DNA of 5,020 bases from Candidatus Tagabacteria bacterium CG_4_10_14_0_2_um_filter_40_13 (GCA_002792165.1 PFNV01000038.1:1-5020), one strand, 5' to 3'; numbered from the stretch's first letter, positions 1-5,020 are shown. Program-made: numbers and translations. Notes: generated from the sequence alone by a model not told the origin.

Positions 1-647
1 AAGACGCTTACGCCCAATTGCAACGCTTCGTAAAATCTTTTTACGGCATTATTGTCCTCCATTATGTTTCTTGAAGCAACGATCAGCTGGATTTTATTTT
101 TTCGGATTAAATCAATAAGATTATGATCAACCGAAGCCAATATCATGGCGGACTCATAACCAAGTTGTAAATTTTTGGCGAGATAAGCCGCGAGGTCCTC
201 CACTTCTTTGGAACTGCCAAAAAATAAAACTTTTATTTTCGACGCCTTAGCGGCAAACATCCAAAAATATCTCCGCCAAAGCATTAGAAACAGCGCGGCG
301 AGAACAATATCAATGAAGAGATTGGTTTTTGGGGTAATTCCGAAAAAAGGAACCAGGTAAAAAAGCAGCGCCGTAAGCAGTCCGCCGATTGCCATTACTT
401 CTAAAACTTTTGCCATAACCATTTTCGGCGAAGGGAATTTACGTATGTCATAAAGACTGCCGATGTAAAAAATCAAAATCCAAAGCAGATGCACGTAAAG
501 AAAAGGCCGCTTGTGCATGTTTAAAACTTCGGCGTCGGGGAGTTCGAAGCCGTGACGTATAACCAAGGTTAAAAAAAGAGCCGCGTGGAATAAAATCAAG
601 TCGCCAAGAAGAAGGATAATTGCCTGAAATCGTTTAGATAAGACCAT
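1..647 (-). CDS. Polyprenyl glycosylphosphotransferase-like protein, N-terminal part (partial)
   Basis: The minus strand is open from an ATG at 647-645 to the window edge, giving 215 codons with no stop; the C-terminus lies outside. The translation has four predicted membrane helices at about residues 9-30, 50-66, 82-103 and 108-125. The first carries the LLGDLILF pattern and ends in an Arg; the second ends in GSLYD, like the 'GLYD' motif of this family. A basic RR pair follows, then a Rossmann-like segment from about residue 138 (VLFFGSS). This is the usual N-terminal half of WbaP/exopolysaccharide-type polyprenyl glycosylphosphotransferases, which move a sugar-1-phosphate onto undecaprenyl phosphate at the inner membrane to start a glycan. 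The catalytic bacterial sugar transferase domain should lie beyond position 1 and is not seen, so a domain-only homologue such as a nucleoside-diphosphate sugar epimerase-like membrane protein remains possible. It is transcribed divergently from the ligase gene. No Shine-Dalgarno precedes the ATG. Confidence 0.8.
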   Translation of the reverse strand, partial: MVLSKRFQAIILLLGDLILFHAALFLTLVIRHGFELPDAEVLNMHKRPFLYVHLLWILIFYIGSLYDIRKFPSPKMVMAKVLEVMAIGGLLTALLFYLVPFFGITPKTNLFIDIVLAALFLMLWRRYFWMFAAKASKIKVLFFGSSKEVEDLAAYLAKNLQLGYESAMILASVDHNLIDLIRKNKIQLIVASRNIMEDNNAVKRFYEALQLGVSV

Positions 648-657
648 ACTTATTTTA

Positions 658-685
658 AATATATGCTATTCTCAAAAAGTTTCAA
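658..685 (-). promoter_or_regulatory. Sigma-70-type promoter for the minus-strand glycosyltransferase gene
   Basis: Read on the minus strand, TTGAAA (685-680) and TATATT (663-658) are separated by 16 bp. Each box matches 5 of 6 consensus bases. Transcription would start near 651, only a few bases before the ATG at 647, so the mRNA would be leaderless or nearly so. This agrees with the absence of a Shine-Dalgarno. The prediction rests on sequence match only. Confidence 0.5.
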
Positions 686-706
686 TTATGTTAGCTTATA
701 AAGCAT

Positions 707-2944
707 ATGTCTGAAAAATCGATTCGTTATATTGTTTATGTTTTAAAAACAGGGCTTTTTATTTTGCCCGCTTTGTCGTTAATAGTGGCGGGTTCTTTTT
801 TCTTTCCCTTTATCACCGGCAAGAATTTTTTCTTCCGGATAATGGTGGAGATTTTGTTTTTTCTTTGGATTTTTGTCGCCTGCTTTGACAAAAATTACCG
901 GCCTCGCAAATCACCGATTTTAATAGCGCTGGCGGCAACTCTGTTTTTTCTTACTCTCGCGACCATTTTCGGCGCGAATCCCTATCGCAGTTTTTGGTCT
1001 AATTTTGAAAGAATGGAAGGGTTGGTGTGCCATATTCATCTGTTTCTTTATTTTCTTATTTTGGCCAGCACTCTGCGGACGAAAAAAGACTGGAACTGGT
1101 TTTTCGTTGACTTACTTGGGTTTAGTTTTATTTTGACGGTTTACGGCTTTCTACAGTTTTTCAGCGTTTTAAGCGTCCATCAGGGAGATATTCGGCTTGA
1201 CGCCACTTTGGGCAACGCGACCTACTACGCCATTTTCATGATTTTTAGTTTGTTTCTCATCGGTTTTTTTCTGGCAAAAACAAAAAATAAATGGTTGCGG
1301 CTGGGTCTTGGTATTTTGTTTGTTTTGGACGCCTTGCTTGTATTTATGACCGCGACCCGCGGCGCGATTCTGGGGCTTTTCGGCGGAGCGGCGATTTTCG
1401 CGATTCTGATGCTTGTTTTTAATTTCAAAAAAAGCAAAAAAATCCGTTATGCGGCTCTTGGCGCTTTGGCTGCTTTGGCGTTTGCGGCAGTTTTATTCTT
1501 ATTGCTGAAGAATACCGCTTTTGTCCAAAACAATTATGTATTGAGCCGCATGGCGGGTATTTCGTTTTCTGAAAGAACGGTTGAATCCAGATTTACTATT
1601 TGGAAAATGGCCTTTAACGGATTTTTGGAACGCCCATTTTTGGGTTGGGGTCCGGAAAATTACAATCTGGTTTTCAATAAATATTTTGAGCCGAAATTAT
1701 GGAAGCAGGAACCCTGGTTTGACCGAACGCACAATATTATTTTTGATTGGCTGATTTCATCCGGAGCCCTGGGATTTTTGGCGTACTGGAGCGTTTGGGG
1801 AGCGGCAGTGTTTATTACCATTAAAGGATACAAGAAAAAACAATTCTCGGCGGCGGAAACTTCTCTTGTTATCGGTTTATTCGGCGCTTATTTTTTTCAC
1901 AATCTTTTCGTTTTTGACAATCTTACTTCTTACTTTCTTTTTTTCAGCATTTTAGGATATCTGCATTTCAAATACACGGAGATGTCCGGCGCTATTTTAG
2001 AAAGGGCGTCAGTCGCGGAAAAACCCGCCGAAGAAATCAAACTTTCGTCCTACTTGATAATAACCGCCGCTTTTCTTGCCGTAGTTTTCAGTTTGTATTT
2101 TATTAATCTTAAGCCCATTTTGGCGAATCGCCAGCTTCTTGCGGCATTAGGGCAAATACAGACAAAGGGAATGGACGTTGATTTTATGCTGAAGGAATTT
2201 GACAAGGTTTTTACTTACAACACTTTCGGCACCATTGAAGCAAGGGAGCAGTTAGGCAGCTATGCGGAACAGCTTCTTACGGCCGAGGCTATACCGGCGG
2301 ATTCAAAAAATAAGGCATTGTCAAAAGCAATTGAGGAAATGGAAAAACAGATTGTAAGGTTGCCGGATGACGCCAGGGCTTATCTTTTTTTAGCTACGCT
2401 TTACACCAAGGCGGGCCGGCTCAACGAGGCGATAAAAACCGTTTCGAAAGCCATTGAACTTTCTCCGAAAAAACAGCAGATTCAGTTTGTCTTGGCGGAT
2501 ATCTATTTGACATCAGAGCAGTATGATGAAGCTTTCGCCAGCCTGAAGACGGCTTACGAGCTAGACCCGACTTATCACGAAGCGGCAAAAAATCTCATGC
2601 TAGCCGCCGTTCTCACCAACCAATTGGAATACGCCGATGAGTTGTATCAAAAAGGAAAAGAGATTCATGGCGGTTTTTTCGATAAATTGACAAAAAGCCC
2701 CCGGTTTGTATCGGCATATTATAAAATCGGCAATTTCCAAAAGATAAAGGAGATATGGGAATATTTAATAAGAGAGCAGCCGAATAACGCCCAACTCTAC
2801 GTGAGTTTGGCCGCCACTTATCTCCAATTGGGCGAGAGGCAAAATGCCATCAAGGAATTGGAAAAAGCCATTGAGCTAGAGCCGAAATTTAAAGAGCAGG
2901 GCGAGTATTTCATAAACGAAATCCGCGCCGGCCGCAATCCCTAG
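707..2944 (+). CDS. O-antigen ligase/polymerase family membrane protein with C-terminal TPR domain
   Basis: This 745-residue protein is a multi-pass membrane enzyme followed by a soluble repeat domain. About 12 hydrophobic segments are visible between residues 15 and 466. TATRGAILG at 215-223 resembles the conserved Arg motif of the family. The Wzy_C-like signature spans about 294-323, with RFTIWKMAF then FLGWGPENYN. H342-N343 in a DRTHN context begins the next membrane stretch. These features mark the O-antigen ligase/polymerase superfamily, which joins lipid-linked glycan to an acceptor or polymerises repeat units on the outer face of the membrane. From about residue 553 come four or five tetratricopeptide-like repeats (553-586, 587-620, 621-654, ~665-693, 694-728), the first and last being the clearest. 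The repeats probably bind a partner or acceptor protein. Ligase, polymerase and protein O-glycosyltransferase functions cannot be separated by sequence. The ATG at 707 is the first in-frame start and lacks a Shine-Dalgarno; TATAAA at 697-702 could serve a leaderless start, but no matching -35 is seen. The stop is TAG at 2942-2944, directly abutting the repeat cluster. Confidence 0.85.
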   Translation: MSEKSIRYIVYVLKTGLFILPALSLIVAGSFFFPFITGKNFFFRIMVEILFFLWIFVACFDKNYRPRKSPILIALAATLFFLTLATIFGANPYRSFWSNFERMEGLVCHIHLFLYFLILASTLRTKKDWNWFFVDLLGFSFILTVYGFLQFFSVLSVHQGDIRLDATLGNATYYAIFMIFSLFLIGFFLAKTKNKWLRLGLGILFVLDALLVFMTATRGAILGLFGGAAIFAILMLVFNFKKSKKIRYAALGALAALAFAAVLFLLLKNTAFVQNNYVLSRMAGISFSERTVESRFTIWKMAFNGFLERPFLGWGPENYNLVFNKYFEPKLWKQEPWFDRTHNIIFDWLISSGALGFLAYWSVWGAAVFITIKGYKKKQFSAAETSLVIGLFGAYFFHNLFVFDNLTSYFLFFSILGYLHFKYTEMSGAILERASVAEKPAEEIKLSSYLIITAAFLAVVFSLYFINLKPILANRQLLAALGQIQTKGMDVDFMLKEFDKVFTYNTFGTIEAREQLGSYAEQLLTAEAIPADSKNKALSKAIEEMEKQIVRLPDDARAYLFLATLYTKAGRLNEAIKTVSKAIELSPKKQQIQFVLADIYLTSEQYDEAFASLKTAYELDPTYHEAAKNLMLAAVLTNQLEYADELYQKGKEIHGGFFDKLTKSPRFVSAYYKIGNFQKIKEIWEYLIREQPNNAQLYVSLAATYLQLGERQNAIKELEKAIELEPKFKEQGEYFINEIRAGRNP

Positions 2945-2970
2945 TGTTCCTGTTCCGTGTTCCGACGTGT

Positions 2971-2989
2971 TCCGACGTGCGACGTCCGA
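2971..2989 (+). repeat. REP-like hairpin unit A
   Basis: The unit folds as TCCGACGT, loop GCG, ACGTCCGA: an 8-nt stem with one mismatch and a 3-nt loop. It is the reference copy for the family in this window. Its exact reverse complement recurs inside the transposase gene at 3193-3211, and 17 nt of it (2974-2990) recur at 3697-3713 in the same orientation. Confidence 0.75.
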
Positions 2990-3015
2990 AACATTCGGAA
3001 CATTCGGACGAACAT

Positions 3016-3034
3016 TCGGACGTCGCATGTCCGA
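3016..3034 (-). repeat. REP-like hairpin unit B
   Basis: The unit folds as TCGGACGT, loop CGC, ATGTCCGA, with all eight stem positions paired if one G-T wobble is allowed. It is the inverted partner of unit A, with two differences in 20 nt, and lies only 5 nt before the transposase ATG. The A/B pair can alternatively form one long 20-nt stem around a 24-nt loop. Confidence 0.7.
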
Positions 3035-3039
3035 CAATT

Positions 3040-3687
3040 ATGAAAGGTGATATTTTTCATATTCTAAATAGAGGCGTGGAAAAAAGAAAGATTTTTTTAG
3101 ATAAAGATGATTATCTCCGATTTGTTTATAATCTTTACGATTTTAATAATGTTGATAATGTTGTTGAATCTTTTTATCGTCGTCGTTTACTGTCGGACGT
3201 CGCACGTCGGAAAAAGCGTTCGAAAAAGAGTAAAAAAGAATTAGTGGATATGCTTTGTTGGTGTTTGATGCCAAATCATATACATACTTTTGTTTTAGAA
3301 AAAGTGAATGGTGGCGCTGGGATATTTTCCAAAAAAATAATTGGCGGATATACGAAATATTTTAATAGTGATAATAAAAGGAGTGGAGTTTTATTTCAAG
3401 GTAGATCAAAAATAATTCCTATACAGAGAAATGAACATTTTTTGTATATTCCTTATTATATTTTTTCTAATCCAATTAAATTAATAGAGCCCCGTTGGAA
3501 AGAAAAGGGAATAAAGGACTTAAAGAGAGTTATTGATTTTTTGGAAAATTACAAATGGTCAAGTTATCTAGATATTATTGGGGAAAATAATTTTCCTTCT
3601 ATAATTAATAAAAAATTATTTTTTGAAATTTTTGACACTAATGAAAGACAATTTAAAAAAGATTTTATTGAATGGTTGACTGGTTGA
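3040..3687 (+). CDS. REP-associated tyrosine transposase (RAYT, IS200-like Y1_Tnp family)
   Basis: This 215-residue protein has the hallmarks of single-strand HUH transposases. The N-terminus has FHILNRGVEKRKIF (residues 6-19), the usual 'N-RG--K--IF' opening. The metal-binding HUH motif is H80-I81-H82 in CLMPNHIHTFVLE. The likely catalytic tyrosine is Y104 in GGYTKYFN, followed by the typical GVLFQGRSK (116-124). YKWSSY (171-176) matches the conserved C-terminal region. Such enzymes cleave and rejoin DNA at REP hairpins via a 5'-phosphotyrosine link. Length is normal for the family, and motifs are intact, so it may be active. An in-frame GTG at 2944 would add 32 residues, but these are encoded wholly by the repeat cluster and lie outside the conserved domain, so the ATG at 3040 is preferred; neither start has a Shine-Dalgarno. 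Residues 52-58 in the basic linker come from an internal repeat copy. Codon use is far more AT-rich than in neighbouring genes, suggesting transfer. Confidence 0.88.
   Translation: MKGDIFHILNRGVEKRKIFLDKDDYLRFVYNLYDFNNVDNVVESFYRRRLLSDVARRKKRSKKSKKELVDMLCWCLMPNHIHTFVLEKVNGGAGIFSKKIIGGYTKYFNSDNKRSGVLFQGRSKIIPIQRNEHFLYIPYYIFSNPIKLIEPRWKEKGIKDLKRVIDFLENYKWSSYLDIIGENNFPSIINKKLFFEIFDTNERQFKKDFIEWLTG
3193..3211 (-). repeat. REP-like hairpin unit C, inside the transposase gene
   Basis: This 19-nt sequence is the perfect reverse complement of unit A (2971-2989). It is a GC-rich island in otherwise AT-rich coding DNA and folds as TCGGACGT, loop CGC, ACGTCGGA. Translated in frame it contributes to LSDVARRKK, part of a positively charged linker between the N-terminal strand and the HUH motif. 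Confidence 0.8.
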
Positions 3688-3688
3688 C
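3673..3688 (+). repeat. 8-bp tandem duplication across the transposase stop codon
   Basis: TGGTTGAC occurs twice in tandem (3673-3680 and 3681-3688). The second copy supplies the TGA stop at 3685-3687 in the transposase frame. The protein ends in WLTG as a result; a single copy would shift where the frame terminates. Confidence 0.6.
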
Positions 3689-3693
3689 TATAT

Positions 3694-3723
3694 TCTGACG
3701 TGCGACGTCCGAAAACGTCCGAA
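3694..3723 (+). repeat. REP-like hairpin unit D, downstream of the transposase
   Basis: Bases 3697-3713 are identical over 17 nt to 2974-2990 of unit A, in the same orientation. The hairpin is TCTGACGT, loop GCG, ACGTCCGA (3694-3712). ACGTCCGAA then recurs at once at 3715-3723, a partial second copy. It begins 6 nt after the transposase stop and probably marks the right side of the element. Confidence 0.75.
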
Positions 3724-3748
3724 GGCATTTTACCCAAAGATTTTATTT

Positions 3749-3769
3749 AACCGACATCGTATGTCGGTT
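3749..3769. repeat. Perfect 9-bp hairpin, diverged REP-like unit E
   Basis: AACCGACAT (3749-3757) and ATGTCGGTT (3761-3769) form a perfect 9-bp stem with loop CGT. The architecture and the CCGAC/GTCGG core resemble units A-D, but the stem is mutated in a compensated way. It may be the right boundary of the element. It could also slow transcription, but no T-tract follows, so it is not called an intrinsic terminator. Confidence 0.55.
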
Positions 3770-3800
3770 GGTGGTTAAAAACTTCCAATAACAAACCATC

Positions 3801-3829
3801 TTGCAAAAAGAGAAGTTATATCTTATATA
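3801..3829 (+). promoter_or_regulatory. Candidate sigma-70 promoter for the dehydrogenase-epimerase operon
   Basis: TTGCAA (3801-3806) and TATATA (3824-3829) have a 17-bp spacer; each box matches 4 of 6 consensus bases. Transcription would start near 3836, leaving a leader of about 38 nt that includes the Shine-Dalgarno of the dehydrogenase gene. Its position after the transposase unit would give the operon its own promoter. Confidence 0.45.
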
Positions 3830-3861
3830 TGAATAAGGGCAGTTTTTTGACATTTGATAAT

Positions 3862-3869
3862 AAGGAGAG
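3862..3869 (+). promoter_or_regulatory. Ribosome binding site deciding the dehydrogenase start
   Basis: AAGGAGAG sits with its GGAG core six bases before the ATG at 3874. This selects 3874 over the upstream in-frame ATG at 3829, which has no Shine-Dalgarno and overlaps the candidate -10 box. Confidence 0.8.
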
Positions 3870-3873
3870 AAAA

Positions 3874-4845
3874 ATGAAAGAAAAAATAAAAATCGGCATT
3901 ATCGGCATTGGTATAGTGGGAACGCCATTAAAGCGCTGGTTTCTTGAAAAAGGACGGGAAAGAGGAAAAAATCTTTTTTGTTATGACGCAGATCCCAAAA
4001 AGGGATTTTACGACGACATTTCAAAAACAAATGTCGTTTTCATCTGTGTTCCGACACCGCCGAATCCGGATGGCTCCTGTAACGCTTCCATCGTAGAAAG
4101 CGTTATTGCTCAATTGCCGGACGGAGAGCGGTGTATCGTGATAAAATCAACCGTTCCGCCGGGAACAACCGAAAAGTTGCGGAAAAAATACAAAAGCAAG
4201 GGATATTTTTTGTTCAATCCTGAATTTTTGACCGAAGCCCAGGCTTGGGAAGATTTTATCCGACCCGACAGGCAAATTGTTGCCGCAGCCGATGAAGATT
4301 CCAGAAAATGGATTAGCGTTGTTTTGAATTTACTGCCAATCGGTTCCTTTCAATCACCGGGCATTGATGGAACTTATAATTTTCACGAAGTTAATTCAAC
4401 CGAAGCGGAATTGGCAAAGTACGCAGGAAATAATTTCGGCGCCTTAAAAGTTGCGTTTTTTAATACCGTTTATGACCGATGCAAGCTTTTGGGCGTGGAT
4501 TACGATAAAGTCCGATTGCTTGTAACGCATGACCGTCGAATCAATGGGGCATGGACTGATGTAAATCATGGAGGTTTCCGCGGTTATGCCGGTTTCTGTT
4601 TTCCAAAAGATTCCGATGCGACTATTGCCCAAGATGAAGATCATCTCAAGACTCTCAGAGAAAAAGGCGACAACTTCGCCGAAGTTTTTGAGAAAGGAGC
4701 AAATCTTTTAAAGGCGAAAAGGGATTACAATGAAGCTTTGCTTAAATCCCAGAGGTTTACTGTTGAAAAAATAAGCGTCCACGACAAGGATTTGGAAAAG
4801 ATTATTAAAAATCATAAAAGCAAGGGGAGGAAGAAAAATGACTAA
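3874..4845 (+). CDS. UDP-glucose/GDP-mannose dehydrogenase-like protein lacking the C-terminal domain
   Basis: The 323-residue protein matches the first two domains of the UDP-glucose 6-dehydrogenase family, which oxidises a nucleotide sugar to its uronic acid with two NAD+ in the cytoplasm. The NAD-binding loop is G11-I-G-I-V-G16. VPTPPNPDG (59-67), KSTVPPGTTEKL (91-102) and FNPEFLTEA (114-122) follow. Residues equivalent to those used in catalysis by the characterised enzymes are present: E117 and E121, K182 and N186 in AKYAGN, the nucleophile C242 and D246 in GFCFPKD. Members are usually about 400-450 residues; here the protein ends about 80 residues after the Cys with a Lys-rich tail, so the C-terminal domain that binds the UDP part is absent. 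There is no sign of a frameshift: the stop overlaps the next gene by 8 nt. Oxidation of a nucleotide sugar is therefore plausible but the substrate is uncertain. The start at 3874 is chosen for its Shine-Dalgarno and because the glycine loop follows it at the usual distance. Confidence 0.85.
   Translation: MKEKIKIGIIGIGIVGTPLKRWFLEKGRERGKNLFCYDADPKKGFYDDISKTNVVFICVPTPPNPDGSCNASIVESVIAQLPDGERCIVIKSTVPPGTTEKLRKKYKSKGYFLFNPEFLTEAQAWEDFIRPDRQIVAAADEDSRKWISVVLNLLPIGSFQSPGIDGTYNFHEVNSTEAELAKYAGNNFGALKVAFFNTVYDRCKLLGVDYDKVRLLVTHDRRINGAWTDVNHGGFRGYAGFCFPKDSDATIAQDEDHLKTLREKGDNFAEVFEKGANLLKAKRDYNEALLKSQRFTVEKISVHDKDLEKIIKNHKSKGRKKND
4824..4830 (+). promoter_or_regulatory. Ribosome binding site of the epimerase gene
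   Basis: GGGGAGG ends 7 nt before the ATG at 4838 and lies inside the last codons of the dehydrogenase gene. With the 8-nt gene overlap this indicates co-transcription and probable translational coupling. Confidence 0.75.
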
Positions 4846-5020
4846 AGTTTTGGTAACCGGCGGAGCCGGATTTATCGGCTCGCATATTATTGAAAAACTT
4901 AAAGAAAAAGGATATGAAGTAGCGTCATTAGATGTCCGAATTAGCGACGATTTTTCTGTCTATCATTACGGCAATATCTGTCATTATGATACCGTCCAAA
5001 GATGTTTGAGCGGATTTCTT
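4838..5020 (+). CDS. NAD-dependent sugar epimerase/dehydratase (extended SDR), N-terminal part (partial)
   Basis: The first 61 codons are present; the rest is beyond the window. The protein opens MTKVLVTGGAGFIGSHIIE, the extended short-chain dehydrogenase signature with TGGAGFIG at residues 7-14 binding NAD(P)+. D32 at the end of the second strand (ASLDVR) is the usual NAD-selective acidic residue. GNICHYDTVQR (45-55) matches the 'GDI-D---V' region of the family. Members epimerise, dehydrate or decarboxylate nucleotide sugars in the cytoplasm. The catalytic S/T and YxxxK motifs lie outside, so the reaction cannot be told: UDP-glucose 4-epimerase, UDP-glucuronate epimerase or decarboxylase, or a sterol-type 3-beta-HSD-like member are all possible. 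Coupling to a UDP-glucose dehydrogenase-like gene makes a nucleotide-sugar substrate most likely. Confidence 0.85.
   Translation, partial: MTKVLVTGGAGFIGSHIIEKLKEKGYEVASLDVRISDDFSVYHYGNICHYDTVQRCLSGFL

Larger units (their letters stand above)
2944..3035. repeat. REP-like palindromic repeat cluster upstream of the transposase
   Basis: This 92-bp stretch is built from two short themes. On the left, GTGTTCCGAC occurs twice in tandem (2957-2966, 2967-2976), with shorter GTGTTCC/GTTCC copies before it from 2944. On the right, ACATTCGGA occurs three times (2991, 3000, 3012). The two halves are largely complementary: 2971-2990 pairs with 3015-3034 at 18 of 20 positions, and TGTTCCGA (2968-2975) pairs perfectly with TCGGAACA (2995-3002). 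Several alternative hairpins can therefore form. It may act as the left end recognised by the transposase and could attenuate read-through from the ligase gene, though there is no T-tract for an intrinsic terminator. Confidence 0.8.
2945..3769 (+). mobile_element. Putative RAYT (IS200-like) transposase unit with flanking palindromes
   Basis: A transposase gene (3040-3687) is bracketed by GC-rich palindromic repeats on the left (2945-3035) and right (3694-3723, 3749-3769). The unit is unlike its surroundings: the transposase coding DNA is very AT-rich with many A/T third positions, while the palindromes are GC-rich. It sits precisely between the stop codon of the ligase gene and the promoter of the dehydrogenase operon. 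In known RAYT systems the transposase acts on REP palindromes of this sort and is usually flanked by them. The outer limits are inferred from the last recognisable palindromes; exact ends and target site are not determined. No classic terminal inverted repeats or target duplications are seen, as expected for HUH transposases. Confidence 0.6.

Noticed and set aside
1225..1437. Minus-strand open frame inside the ligase gene
   Set aside because: It is a shadow of the ligase reading frame: low-complexity Lys/Ala/Pro-rich product, no ribosome binding signal and no recognisable domain.
2991..3021. Repeated ACATTCGGA units as a mini CRISPR array
   Set aside because: Repeats are only 9-10 nt, almost contiguous, without spacer-sized unique sequence and without cas genes; they fit a REP-like palindromic cluster.
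3749..3780. Hairpin as an intrinsic terminator
   Set aside because: The perfect stem is followed by GGTGGTTAAAA rather than a T-tract on the plus strand, so it does not meet the usual form.
3847..3852. Perfect TTGACA as a -35 box
   Set aside because: At 16-18 bp spacing the downstream bases are AAAAAT-like with no good -10, and transcription would begin inside the dehydrogenase gene.
3829..3873. Upstream in-frame ATG for the dehydrogenase at 3829
   Set aside because: It would add 15 residues with no family similarity, has no Shine-Dalgarno, and overlaps the candidate -10 box; the ATG at 3874 has a well-placed AAGGAGAG.
4444..4644. Minus-strand open frame inside the dehydrogenase gene
   Set aside because: It lies opposite the conserved catalytic Cys region of the dehydrogenase, which explains the sequence; the product matches nothing recognised.

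Overview
The window looks like a piece of a surface-polysaccharide locus, probably from an uncultured Patescibacteria (Candidate Phyla Radiation, Parcubacteria-like) genome. That placement is inferred from three things: a fused O-antigen ligase/TPR protein, a small HUH transposase surrounded by short GC-rich palindromes, and a moderately AT-rich base composition. No marker gene confirms it. The standard genetic code fits every frame.

Layout: (1) 1-647, minus strand: the N-terminal 215 residues of a polyprenyl glycosylphosphotransferase-like protein, cut by the window edge. (2) 648-706: a short divergent spacer with a good minus-strand promoter. (3) 707-2944, plus strand: a 745-residue membrane O-antigen ligase/polymerase (Wzy/WaaL superfamily) with a C-terminal TPR domain. 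(4) 2944-3769: a mobile-element island. It holds a 215-residue REP-associated tyrosine transposase (RAYT, IS200-like Y1 family) at 3040-3687, with a family of ~19-nt hairpins (8-nt arms, 3-nt loop) upstream, downstream and once inside the gene. (5) 3770-3873: a spacer with a sigma-70-type promoter and a strong Shine-Dalgarno. (6) 3874-4845: a UDP-glucose/GDP-mannose dehydrogenase-like protein that keeps the catalytic residues but lacks the usual C-terminal nucleotide-sugar-binding domain. (7) 4838-5020: the start of an NAD-dependent sugar epimerase/dehydratase (extended SDR), overlapping the dehydrogenase by 8 nt and cut by the window edge.

Taken together, the sugar-nucleotide enzymes (6, 7) would supply activated sugars, the glycosylphosphotransferase (1) would start a lipid-linked glycan, and the ligase/polymerase (3) would polymerise or transfer it. 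The transposase unit appears to have entered between the ligase gene and the dehydrogenase operon. The most notable signal is the hairpin family. A perfect 19-nt inverted copy of the upstream hairpin sits in frame inside the transposase gene, where it encodes part of a basic linker just before the HUH motif.
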